From NCBI GenBank assembly GCA_934190785.1, contig CAKPTA010000001.1, positions 1 through 64,000 on the forward strand: a DNA stretch of 64,000 bases. The letters are read 5' to 3'. Each line of letters starts with the position of its first letter. The stretch's first letter is position 1. Both the position numbers and the translations under genes were made by a program. Below, piece by piece: positions 43,343 through 50,572 of the stretch. The stretch comes from an uncultured Bacilli bacterium (GTDB lineage: Bacteria; Bacillota_I; Bacilli_A; RF39; UBA660). The notes below the pieces were generated by a model. That model saw nothing but the letters and a program-made list of their open reading frames with translations. It made no database searches and was not told where the DNA came from.

Positions 43343-43836
43343 CCACCTGTGATGTTATTAGCAATTTCTGATATAATCATACAATTAGGGTTAAGTGTTT
43401 TTATATCTTTTACAACTTTAGATTTTTGCTTTCTAGCAGTAAATATTAAAAGTACGTATTTTTCTTTGTCCTTTCCATATCCAGGAACAGTTGTAATAGC
43501 GTAACCTTTACTTCTTAATTCATCTATGGTGTTAATATTTTCTTTGTCAATTATACAAGTAAGAAGATTGTTACCAAGTGCGATTTTATTTTCTACATAA
43601 CTTCCTACATAAGAGCCAACAAAAGACCCAAGACAAAAAAAGATAACTTTTAAAATGTCGCTTTTAATATCAATGATAACAATTCCTGCTGTAATAACCC
43701 ATATTATTGAAGTTATAAAGTTCAAAATAGCACCAAGCATTTTCTTATTATTAGAGACGACAATTAAACGTAGTGTAGCTAGAGCATTTTCAATAACTTT
43801 TGACATAAATATGGCAAAATATATAATTATTTTCAT
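43327..43836 (-). CDS. UPF0316-like membrane protein (DUF5698/DUF2179)
   Basis: 169 residues. It has three N-terminal membrane segments (about 1-17, 35-57 and 62-84, the last with 'FCLGSFVGSYVGSYVENKIALG'), then a cytosolic DUF2179-type domain ('LRSKGYAITTVPGYGKDKEKYVLLIFTARKQ'). This is the layout of the UPF0316 family, whose function is unknown. The GAGGTG SD is on the minus strand. It converges with and overlaps the GDPD gene. Confidence 0.82.
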   Translation of the reverse strand: MKIIIYFAIFMSKVIENALATLRLIVVSNNKKMLGAILNFITSIIWVITAGIVIIDIKSDILKVIFFCLGSFVGSYVGSYVENKIALGNNLLTCIIDKENINTIDELRSKGYAITTVPGYGKDKEKYVLLIFTARKQKSKVVKDIKTLNPNCMIISEIANNITGGYTNL

Positions 43837-43932
43837 ACTTCACCTCATTTTTATTTTAGGAAGTATTTTGTATTTTATACATATTCAAAAATTGGCGAAA
43901 ATGTGCTACAATATTTGGAAGTTGGTGATATT

Positions 43933-44565
43933 ATGAAAGTTAATTATAGTTTAGTGATGGAAAGTATTATAAAAGAAAATCAAGAAAAAGGTATAAAGCC
44001 AAGTCTTCTATTACATGTGTGTTGTGCTCCTTGTAGTAGTGCTGCTTTAGAAAAATTAATTAAATATTTTAATATTACAATTTATTATTACAATCCTAAT
44101 ATCTCACCAATTACAGAATATAAAAAAAGAGTATCTGAATTAAAAAAGTTTTTGCATGATACTAATATGGAAAATGAAGTTAATGTAATTGAAGGGGAAT
44201 ATGATAATAGTTCATTTGATGAGATAGCACGTGGATTTGAGCATGAAAAAGAGGGTGGAACGCGTTGCTTTAAATGTTACTATTTAAGACTAAATAGTAC
44301 AGCTAAATTGGCTTTAGAAAAAAAGTTTGATTATTTTACAACAACACTATCAATAAGTCCGTATAAATCAGCTTCTAAATTAAATGAAATAGGAAGTGTT
44401 TTAGAAAAAAAGTATGGTGTAAAATATTTATATTCTGATTTTAAAAAGAAAGATGGTTATAAAAGATCAATCGAACTTTCTTATAAATATAATTTATACA
44501 GACAAAATTATTGTGGATGTATTTATTCATATGAGGTGATGAAAAATGAAAAAGCAGACATATAA
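43933..44565 (+). CDS. queH: Epoxyqueuosine reductase QueH
   Basis: 210 residues. The DUF208/QueH motifs 'LLLHVCCAPCSS' (CC..C), 'RCFKCYYLRL' and 'NYCGCIYS' supply the conserved Cys residues that hold the Fe-S and metal centres. 'TTLSISPYKSASKLNEIG' is also a family block. It catalyses the last step of queuosine tRNA modification as an alternative to QueG. The start is the ATG at 43933 with a TTGGTGAT SD. Its 3' end overlaps the following lipoprotein gene by 20 bp. Confidence 0.93.
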   Translation: MKVNYSLVMESIIKENQEKGIKPSLLLHVCCAPCSSAALEKLIKYFNITIYYYNPNISPITEYKKRVSELKKFLHDTNMENEVNVIEGEYDNSSFDEIARGFEHEKEGGTRCFKCYYLRLNSTAKLALEKKFDYFTTTLSISPYKSASKLNEIGSVLEKKYGVKYLYSDFKKKDGYKRSIELSYKYNLYRQNYCGCIYSYEVMKNEKADI

Positions 44566-45256
44566 AGAACTTAGAGCTTTAATTTGTGCTTTAGTAGTAG
44601 CAAGTTTAGCAAGTGGATGTAAAACTAAAACAAACGATATTAATAGTGCAAGTAATATAGAAAAATCTAGTGAAACTGTAACTAATGATAATAGTGTTAG
44701 TACCGAAGAAAATAGCGTTAGTAGTGATAATAAAGATAATTATAGTGTAGAAGAAAGTAAAGGAAGTGTAAGTACTAAAGAAGCAACAACTGTTTATGAA
44801 GAAAATAGTGATAAACAAGTTTTAGAATATATGGAAAATTTATATAATTCTATTTCTGAATTAGAAGATAGTGCTTCTATTAAAGCTAGGAATGGTTTTA
44901 TAAGTACAATTGATTTTTTATTCTATGATGGAGAAATTTGTGGAGTAACATTTGATAGTCTTAGTGCTAGTGCAAAAGAAAAGGTAATTATTATATCTAC
45001 TAAGATTGTTGAAAAAATAGATAGTAAATTTCCAAATTTAAGATCGTCTGTTGGAGAAAAATATAGCGAAGCTTCAGCGTATTTAGTAAATAAAAAAGAT
45101 GAACTTGTGGATGTTGTAAAAGGAAAACTTGGTAGTGATAATTGTGATAAAATATCTGATTACTATAAAAGTGCTAAAGATAAGGCTTCTAATACATATG
45201 ACAAGGCAAAGGAAAAAGTAAAAAATTGGTATGAAAATTACCGTGATAATGAATAA
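44546..45256 (+). CDS. Lipoprotein with Ser/Asn-rich linker, unknown
   Basis: 236 residues. The signal peptide has lipobox LASGC (Cys25). A Ser/Thr/Asn/Glu-rich linker (about 30-88) is followed by a helical C-terminal domain rich in Lys/Asp/Glu ('YKSAKDKASNTYDKAKEKVKNWYEN'), which resembles amphipathic apolipoprotein/LEA-like repeats. No known family. The AGGTGAT SD lies inside queH, so translation is probably coupled. It ends at a bidirectional terminator shared with lexA. Confidence 0.75.
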   Translation: MKKQTYKELRALICALVVASLASGCKTKTNDINSASNIEKSSETVTNDNSVSTEENSVSSDNKDNYSVEESKGSVSTKEATTVYEENSDKQVLEYMENLYNSISELEDSASIKARNGFISTIDFLFYDGEICGVTFDSLSASAKEKVIIISTKIVEKIDSKFPNLRSSVGEKYSEASAYLVNKKDELVDVVKGKLGSDNCDKISDYYKSAKDKASNTYDKAKEKVKNWYENYRDNE

Positions 45257-45279
45257 AAACGTCTTTAAGACGTTTTTAT
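45256..45279. terminator. Bidirectional terminator between the lipoprotein gene and lexA
   Basis: An AAAAACGTCTT/AAGACGTTTTT palindrome with A- and T-runs on both sides. Confidence 0.85.
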
Positions 45280-45905
45280 ATTTTTCTATATAAACCAATT
45301 GCTTTACCAAGAATAGTAACATTATTTAAAATAATTGGAGCCATCGTATCATTTTCAGGTTGTAGTCGGAAATATCCATCCTCTTTATAATATGTTTTTA
45401 AGGTAACTTCATTTTCATCTGTCATAGCAACAACAATCTCACCATTAGACGCTGTATTTCTTCTTTCAACAATAACAATGTCACCACTTAAAATTCCTGC
45501 ATTTATCATACTTTCACCATGAACATTTAAAGTGAAAACATCTTTATTTTTAGGAATTAAATAAGATGGTAGTGCAAAGTATTCATCTGGATGTTCAATT
45601 GCTTCAATTGGACTTCCTGCGGTAATATTACCAAGTAGGGGGACTTCTACAACCATATCATTATCATTTATTGCAAATTCATTTTTAACTAATAATTCAA
45701 TAGCTCTATTTTTAGCACCATCTCTTTTGATAAAACCTTTTTTTTCTAGATTAGTTAAATGTACATGAATAGTTGCTGGTGAAGATATATCTAATGCTTT
45801 TCCAATTTCACGTACAGTAGGTGGAAATCCATGAGATACAATATATGATTTTATATAATTTAGAATTTCAGATTGTCTATTTGTTAAATTTTCGATATGA
45901 ATCAC
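45276..45905 (-). CDS. lexA: LexA SOS repressor
   Basis: About 209 residues. N-terminal winged helix ('NRQSEILNYIKSYIVSHGFPPTVREIG'); C-terminal S24 autoprotease with cleavage site A96-G97 ('ITAGSP'), catalytic Ser132 ('HGESMINAG') and Lys170 ('VTLKTYY'), counted from the GTG at 45905. The frame is open further upstream to an ATG at 45953, but the promoter (TTGACT-17-TATTAT) lies inside that extension, so the true start is downstream. The GTG at 45905 overlaps the SD (AAAGGAG, 45911-45905). An ATC 8 nt after the SD (45896) is better spaced. The start is therefore uncertain. Confidence 0.95.
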   Translation of the reverse strand: MIHIENLTNRQSEILNYIKSYIVSHGFPPTVREIGKALDISSPATIHVHLTNLEKKGFIKRDGAKNRAIELLVKNEFAINDNDMVVEVPLLGNITAGSPIEAIEHPDEYFALPSYLIPKNKDVFTLNVHGESMINAGILSGDIVIVERRNTASNGEIVVAMTDENEVTLKTYYKEDGYFRLQPENDTMAPIILNNVTILGKAIGLYRKI

Positions 45906-45924
45906 TCCTTTAAACTCTATGTCA

Positions 45925-45953
45925 ATAATAACACTATTTTTTTTAAAAGTCAA
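45925..45953 (-). promoter_or_regulatory. lexA promoter
   Basis: On the minus strand TTGACT (45953-45948), 17 bp, TATTAT (45930-45925). LexA box 1 overlaps the -35. Confidence 0.8.
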
Positions 45954-45964
45954 ACATTTGTTCG
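45951..45964. promoter_or_regulatory. LexA box 1 (autoregulation)
   Basis: On the minus strand CGAACAAATGTTTG, 13 of 14 matches to the Gram-positive SOS box CGAACNNNNGTTCG. It overlaps the lexA -35. Confidence 0.85.
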
Positions 45965-45972
45965 AAAAACCA

Positions 45973-46001
45973 TTGACACAAACAATTGTTCGTGATAAAC
46001 T
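45973..46001 (+). promoter_or_regulatory. Promoter of the SOS small membrane protein
   Basis: TTGACA (45973), 17 bp, TAAACT (45996). The spacer holds LexA box 2. Confidence 0.8.
45979..45992. promoter_or_regulatory. LexA box 2 (within the small-protein promoter)
   Basis: On the minus strand CGAACAATTGTTTG, 13 of 14 matches to the SOS box. It lies wholly between the -35 and -10. Confidence 0.85.
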
Positions 46002-46024
46002 AAATACAGTTAAGGAGTGATAGT

Positions 46025-46174
46025 ATGAAAGAAATATTAGAAAGTAAAATATTTATAGGATTTATGTTGTTTTGTGTTGGATGTACTTATTTTATGACAC
46101 CTGATAGTCATAGTGATAATATGGTAGCTAGTGATTCTAATACCATTTCAGTATCAGATTACGCTTACATTTAA
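46025..46174 (+). CDS. SOS-controlled small membrane protein (candidate division inhibitor)
   Basis: 49 residues: a short charged N-terminus (MKEILES), one hydrophobic span ('KIFIGFMLFCVGCTYFM', about 8-24), and a polar Ser/Asp-rich tail. An AAGGAGTG SD precedes the ATG. The gene is divergent from lexA, with a LexA box in its promoter, exactly the position of yneA in Bacillus. YneA is a larger (LysM-containing) membrane protein that blocks division after DNA damage. The present protein has no LysM domain, so the functional analogy is inferred from context only. Confidence 0.75.
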   Translation: MKEILESKIFIGFMLFCVGCTYFMTPDSHSDNMVASDSNTISVSDYAYI

Positions 46175-46175
46175 G

Positions 46176-46200
46176 ACAAATAATTTATTTGTTTTTTTTA
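46176..46200 (+). terminator. Terminator of the SOS small gene
   Basis: An ACAAATAA/TTATTTGT stem followed by a T-run of seven. Confidence 0.75.
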
Positions 46201-46264
46201 TTTTGTTTATAATAAACGACATGATTATTCAAAGTAAATATATATAATTACTCTGGGTGATAAA

Positions 46265-47056
46265 ATGAAACTTTATTTAGATTTGATCTTTTTTCTGAAT
46301 TTTAGTTTTGATTTTATGCTTTTACTTACTGTATCTGTAGTCCTTAAAAGAAATGTTTCTTTTAAAAGAATTTTTATGGGAGCTTTAATTGGTGCTATGA
46401 GTATTTTTTGTTTGTTTATTAAAATATCTTCTTTTACTCTTTTTTTATTTAAATTATTTATTAGTGTGATTATGATTATAGTTACATTTAAATTTAAAGA
46501 TTTTTCATATTTTATCAAAAATATGGGATATTTTTATATGGTAAGTATTATTTTAGGTGGTTTCTTATATTATCTAAATATTGAATTTTCTTATAAACAA
46601 GAAGGACTTGTTTTTTATCACCACGGCTTGTCAATTAATTTTGTTATCTTAGTTATAATTTCGCCTATTATTTTATATAATTATATAAGACAGGCACGTT
46701 TTTTTCGTAAAAGTGTTAGTTATTATCACAATGTTAGTTTGATGTATAAGGGCATTAAATATAATTTGTTTGGATATTTGGATACTGGTAATACTCTAAA
46801 GAGTCCATATTCTAACAAATGTGTTTCTATTATTAATAAAAATATTTTAACAGATATTAGTGACTCTGACGTTATATACATTAAGGCATCAACAGTATCG
46901 TCAAGTAAACTTATGAAATGTATAAAAGTTAGTTATTTAAAAATTGATAATAAATATATTTATGATGCTCTTGTTGGAATTAGTTATGAAGATATTTTAT
47001 TTGATGGGGTAGATATTTTATTAAATAGGGATATATTGGAGGATGAAAATTTATGA
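46265..47056 (+). CDS. spoIIGA: Pro-sigma-E processing peptidase SpoIIGA
   Basis: 263 residues. Five N-terminal membrane helices (about 1-150) are followed by a cytosolic aspartic-protease-like domain with 'FGYLDTGNTLKSPY', where Asp173 is the predicted catalytic residue. 'YLDLIFFLNFSFDFMLLL' at the N-terminus is a family hallmark. In sporulation SpoIIGA cleaves the pro-sequence from sigma-E after septation. The SD is GGGTGAT. Its stop overlaps the sigE start by 4 bp (ATGA), the standard spoIIGA-sigE arrangement. Confidence 0.93.
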   Translation: MKLYLDLIFFLNFSFDFMLLLTVSVVLKRNVSFKRIFMGALIGAMSIFCLFIKISSFTLFLFKLFISVIMIIVTFKFKDFSYFIKNMGYFYMVSIILGGFLYYLNIEFSYKQEGLVFYHHGLSINFVILVIISPIILYNYIRQARFFRKSVSYYHNVSLMYKGIKYNLFGYLDTGNTLKSPYSNKCVSIINKNILTDISDSDVIYIKASTVSSSKLMKCIKVSYLKIDNKYIYDALVGISYEDILFDGVDILLNRDILEDENL

Positions 47057-47742
47057 TTAGAAAATTAATTAGCTTTTTTTATAGAATATTTAGAAGTAAT
47101 AGTATTTTCTTTGTTGGTAGTGCAGATAAACTTCCAGAACCATTATCAAAAGAAGATGAGATTTTTTATGTTGAAAAAGCAACTTTGGGTGATACAGAAG
47201 CCAAAAGTAAATTAATAGAACATAATTTAAGATTGGTTGTCTTTTTAGCTAAAAAATATGAAAATACAGGTGTTGATTTAGAGGATTTAGTAAGTATTGG
47301 TACAATTGGACTTATTAAGGGAATAAATACATATAAATTAGATAAGAATATTAAGCTTGCAACATATGCATCTCGTTGTATTGATAATGAAATATTAATG
47401 TTTTTAAGAAAAAATAAAAAAAGAAAAAGTGAAATTAGTTTTGAAGATAGTCTTAGTTATGACAGTGAAGGTAATGAACTTCATTTAGAAGATATTTTAG
47501 GAACGGATGAAGATATTGTTACATCTGGCCTAGAGAGAGAAACAGAAAAGAACTTATTATTAGGTGAAATAAATAGACTAAAGGGTAGAGATAGAGAAAT
47601 TATGATTATGAGATATGGACTTTTTGGAGCTGATGCAATGACACAAAAAGATGTTGCACTTACACTTGGAATTAGTCAGTCATATATATCGAGAATTGAA
47701 AAGAAAATAATTTTACGTTTAAAAAATAATATTCGTGTGTAA
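47053..47742 (+). CDS. sigE: Sporulation sigma factor SigE (pro-sigma-E)
   Basis: 229 residues. A pro-sequence of about 30 residues ('LISFFYRIFRSNSIFFVGSADKLP'; the 'YVGSADKLP'-type motif is the SpoIIGA site region) precedes region 2 ('LVVFLAKKYENTGVDLEDLVSIGTIGLIK', 'ATYASRCIDNEILMFLR') and region 4 ('MTQKDVALTLGISQSYISRIEKKI'). It drives early mother-cell transcription. In Bacillus sigG follows, but here a HAD phosphatase gene does. Confidence 0.93.
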   Translation: MIRKLISFFYRIFRSNSIFFVGSADKLPEPLSKEDEIFYVEKATLGDTEAKSKLIEHNLRLVVFLAKKYENTGVDLEDLVSIGTIGLIKGINTYKLDKNIKLATYASRCIDNEILMFLRKNKKRKSEISFEDSLSYDSEGNELHLEDILGTDEDIVTSGLERETEKNLLLGEINRLKGRDREIMIMRYGLFGADAMTQKDVALTLGISQSYISRIEKKIILRLKNNIRV

Positions 47743-47791
47743 ACTTTTTAGAAATACTATAATGTATTTCTTTTTTTGGTTTATTTAAATG

Positions 47792-47797
47792 GTATAA
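47792..47797 (+). promoter_or_regulatory. -10 element of the HAD gene
   Basis: TATAAT (47792-47797). Only about 20 nt of leader separate it from the start region, so any start must lie after about 47804. Confidence 0.65.
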
Positions 47798-47826
47798 TGT
47801 TACAAGAGGTGATTTTTATAAAAAAG

Positions 47827-48603
47827 ATGATTGTAACAGACTTAGATGGAACATTACTTAATAGTAGTCATAAAGTTTCAAGTTTGTCAAAAACATATTT
47901 AAGTGATCTTAAAGAAAAAGGCTATGTTATTGTTTTAGCAACAGGAAGGGTTTTAAAAAGTGCTTTAGGTGCAACTGATGGGGCTTTATTTGCTGATTAT
48001 ATTATATCTGATAATGGAAGTGTTATTTATGAAGTAGAAAGTGGTAAAATAATTTTTGAAGTTGGTATTGATAAAAGGGATGCTAGAAAAATTATTGATT
48101 TTTATGATGATAGTGTTAATTATATAGAAATTTGCGATTATTATGCATATAATATTTATACTGATAATTATCGTACTTATACAGAATCTTCTAAAAAAAT
48201 AACAGATGTTTTAAAATATCTAGAAAATGTTAAACTTATCTCTCACATGGGTGTAATTATGAAGAATAATTTAGAATCTAAATACGGAGCATTAAAAACT
48301 AATTTTTCAAATTTGGATTTTTTAATTATGCAAGATTCATTTAGTAGTAATAAGTGGATTGAAATTTTTCCAAAAGGTGTTTCAAAATATCAAGGAATAA
48401 CTTTCTTGATGGAAAAAGAACATATTAGTAATGAAGATGTTATTGCTTTTGGAGATGGACTTAATGATGCTTGTATGATTAAAAATGTTGGAGTAGGTGT
48501 TGCTATTGGAAATGCTTTGGATGATGTAAAACGCGTATCTAAGTATGTTACTGATAGTAATGATTATGATGGTGTTGTTAAATTTTTAAAACAATATTTG
48601 TAA
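47827..48603 (+). CDS. Cof-type HAD phosphatase
   Basis: About 258 residues. HAD motifs: I 'VTDLDGTLL', II 'VLATGR', III with Lys in the 'SKYQGITFLMEKEHI' helix, IV 'IAFGDGLNDACMI'. The C2 cap lies between motifs II and III, as in Cof/YwpJ-type sugar-phosphate and flavin phosphatases. I give the ATG at 47827, but the SD AGAGGTG (47805-47811) is 15 nt away. An ATA at 47818 is optimally spaced and would give the common family start (x-Lys-Lys-Met-Ile-Val-Thr-Asp). Confidence 0.9.
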   Translation: MIVTDLDGTLLNSSHKVSSLSKTYLSDLKEKGYVIVLATGRVLKSALGATDGALFADYIISDNGSVIYEVESGKIIFEVGIDKRDARKIIDFYDDSVNYIEICDYYAYNIYTDNYRTYTESSKKITDVLKYLENVKLISHMGVIMKNNLESKYGALKTNFSNLDFLIMQDSFSSNKWIEIFPKGVSKYQGITFLMEKEHISNEDVIAFGDGLNDACMIKNVGVGVAIGNALDDVKRVSKYVTDSNDYDGVVKFLKQYL

Positions 48604-48630
48604 AAAAAAGAGTGCTAAGCACTCTTTTAA
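48601..48630. terminator. Bidirectional terminator between convergent genes
   Basis: AAAAGAGTGC/GCACTCTTTT with a TAA loop and A- and T-runs. Confidence 0.88.
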
Positions 48631-49493
48631 CTATTATAAAGCTCTTCTTTTAATAGTGACATATTTTCATTCATTAAACTAATATAATCCATTTTATTAG
48701 TTCTATCTTTATCTGACATATTTGATAAATCATATAACTCGGCAATAGTAACATTTGTATTTTTTTCTATATTTTTAACAACATCACTTAAGTTATCTTT
48801 ATCAGTTGTAAAAATATAACTAATAGATCCATCTGCAATCATTTTTGTAACATCAGCAATATTTTTTTCTGTAACTGTTGTAGGGTCTAGTGATATAATT
48901 TTAAATCCATACTTTTCTAGAAACTTAAATTCATTATTATCAACAACTAAAGTATTGTTATCTGAACTTGAATTCATTAAATTAAAATTAGCGTCTATAT
49001 TTGATATTTCTAATTTTAAAGCTTCATATTTTTCTTCAATTTCATTTTTTAAGTAATGGTTTTCAATATATTCAGAAAGACCATTTTTAATATTTAATGA
49101 AAGCATTAAGAAATTGGAAGGATCTAACCAAAGTTCATTTTGATTATATGTATATTCCATACTTTGAGAAGCATCAATAATCATTAAGTTTTTATTATAT
49201 TTAAAAAGTGAATTAACGTAATCTTTTTCTTTTGATAGACCATTAAATATATACATATCTGTTTTGCTATAGTCTTCAATTTGTTTAGATGTAAGACTAT
49301 ATTTAGTAATATCAATACTATTTGGATAAATACTATATACTGTGCTGTGTTCTCCATATAGGTAGTTTGTAATATATTCAATTGGGTAGGCTGTTGTATA
49401 TATTGTTATATCTTCTAGATTATCTCTTTTAAAACATCCTGTCATTAAAAATGAGATAAATAAAATATTTAGTGTAATAATAAATTTTTTCAT
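48627..49493 (-). CDS. TroA/ZnuA-like substrate-binding lipoprotein
   Basis: 288 residues. Lipobox FMTGC (Cys20). The fold pattern 'IYTTAYPIEYITNYLYG', 'NELWLDPSNFLMLSLNIKNGL', a long connecting helix and 'TVTEKNIADVTKMIADGSISYIFT' is the metal-binding cluster A-1 SBP family. The usual metal-ligand histidines are absent: the 'DPHxYEP' site reads 'DITKYSL' and the His before 'WLDP' is 'NEL'. The protein has only two His in all. No ABC permease is adjacent. The start overlaps the yidD stop by 4 bp. Confidence 0.8.
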   Translation of the reverse strand: MKKFIITLNILFISFLMTGCFKRDNLEDITIYTTAYPIEYITNYLYGEHSTVYSIYPNSIDITKYSLTSKQIEDYSKTDMYIFNGLSKEKDYVNSLFKYNKNLMIIDASQSMEYTYNQNELWLDPSNFLMLSLNIKNGLSEYIENHYLKNEIEEKYEALKLEISNIDANFNLMNSSSDNNTLVVDNNEFKFLEKYGFKIISLDPTTVTEKNIADVTKMIADGSISYIFTTDKDNLSDVVKNIEKNTNVTIAELYDLSNMSDKDRTNKMDYISLMNENMSLLKEELYNS

Positions 49494-49723
49494 AAAATTT
49501 CCCTTTCTTTCTTTTTAATTGGTACAGGGTCTAAACCAGCTTTATGTAGAGGATTGCATCTTAAAACTCTTCTTACAGAAAGATATAATCCATATACTAT
49601 TCCATAATTTTCTAAAGCTTCAATAGCGTAAGATGAGCATGTTGGAACATATCTACAGTGTGTATGTGAAGAAAAAGGTGCCCTTTGGTACCATTTGATA
49701 ATTTTAATTAGTAGCTTTTTCAT
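49490..49723 (-). CDS. yidD: Membrane protein insertion efficiency factor YidD
   Basis: 77 residues. 'IKWYQRAPFSSHTHCRYVPTCSSYAIEALENYG' and 'RRVLRCNPLHKAGLDPVP' are the family core, with its conserved Cys residues. It is an amphipathic peripheral membrane protein that aids YidC-dependent insertion. In many genomes it lies near rnpA/yidC; here it precedes the SBP gene (4-bp overlap), divergent from rnc. Confidence 0.93.
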   Translation of the reverse strand: MKKLLIKIIKWYQRAPFSSHTHCRYVPTCSSYAIEALENYGIVYGLYLSVRRVLRCNPLHKAGLDPVPIKKKEREIL

Positions 49724-49796
49724 TTTAACACCAAAATAATTATACTAAAAATTATAAAAAAAGTAAAATAAATACACACTGTCTTTTATTTTTTGA

Positions 49797-49802
49797 TATA
49801 AT
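49797..49802 (+). promoter_or_regulatory. -10 element of rnc
   Basis: TATAAT 16 bp before the ATG at 49819. Together with AGGTGAT it decides the start, since the frame's earlier ATG at 49801 overlaps the -10. Confidence 0.7.
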
Positions 49803-49818
49803 GTTTACAGGTGATACT

Positions 49819-50484
49819 ATGGAAATATTAGATAAGTTAAATGTTAAAACAGAAAATATTGCTTTATATGAAACTGCATTTACTCATACATCTTATGCGA
49901 ATGAATTTGGTGTAGAAAGTTATGAACGCCTTGAATATTTAGGAGATGCTGTACTAGAACTTGTTATGAGTGATTATTTATATAAAAATACGTCTTATGA
50001 TGAAGGAACAATGACTAAGATGCGTGCTCATTATGTTTGTGAAACTGCTTTATATGAATATTCTATGACACTTGGTCTTAATGAATATTTGCGTCTTGGT
50101 CATGGTGAAGAAGAAAATGGTGGAAAATTTCGTAAAGCAATTGTTGCTGATATATATGAGGCTTTTACAGGAGCACTATACTTAGATCAAGGTCTTGACA
50201 AAGCAAAAGAATTTATCTATATGACAGCTATTCCTTGTGTTATAAATAACTCTTTTGATTTCTTTCATGATTATAAATCAAAACTTCAAGAACTTGTTCA
50301 AACTGACAAAAGAAGCTTGGAGTATGAAATTGTAGATGAAGAAGGACCTGCTCATCATAAAATATTTACAGCTATTGTTAAAATAGATAATATTATATAT
50401 GGAAAGGGAGTAGCTGGAAGTAAAAAAGAAGCAGAGCAAGAAGCAGCTCATGATGCTTTAAAAAAAAGCATTGGGAATGAATAA
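49819..50484 (+). CDS. rnc: Ribonuclease III
   Basis: 221 residues. Catalytic signature 'ERLEYLGDAVLELVMSDYLY' and 'ADIYEAFTGALYLDQG' (Asp/Glu metal ligands), then a C-terminal dsRBD ('DYKSKLQELVQTDKRSLEYEIV', 'GKGVAGSKKEAEQEAAHDAL'). Full-length enzyme for rRNA and mRNA dsRNA cleavage. The ATG at 49819 follows AGGTGAT. It co-exists with mini-RNase III (mrnC), as in Bacillus. Confidence 0.96.
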   Translation: MEILDKLNVKTENIALYETAFTHTSYANEFGVESYERLEYLGDAVLELVMSDYLYKNTSYDEGTMTKMRAHYVCETALYEYSMTLGLNEYLRLGHGEEENGGKFRKAIVADIYEAFTGALYLDQGLDKAKEFIYMTAIPCVINNSFDFFHDYKSKLQELVQTDKRSLEYEIVDEEGPAHHKIFTAIVKIDNIIYGKGVAGSKKEAEQEAAHDALKKSIGNE

Positions 50485-50508
50485 TTATTAATGGTTTAAA
50501 AGTTAAAT

Positions 50509-50537
50509 AAAATCATAGTTTTGACTATGATTTTTTC
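50509..50537 (+). terminator. Terminator after rnc
   Basis: An AAAATCATAG/CTATGATTTT stem with a TTTTGA loop and a T-run. Confidence 0.88.
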
Positions 50538-50548
50538 GTCTTCTTTGA

Positions 50549-50554
50549 TATAAT
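50549..50554 (+). promoter_or_regulatory. -10 element of the rlmN operon
   Basis: TATAAT 18 bp before the rlmN ATG, with an AAGGTG SD between. Confidence 0.65.
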
Positions 50555-50572
50555 TGTATACAAGGTGAATGT

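Noticed and set aside
45906..45953. LexA N-terminal extension from the ATG at 45953
   Set aside because: It would contain the lexA promoter and an SOS box, and its residues are not part of the LexA wHTH.
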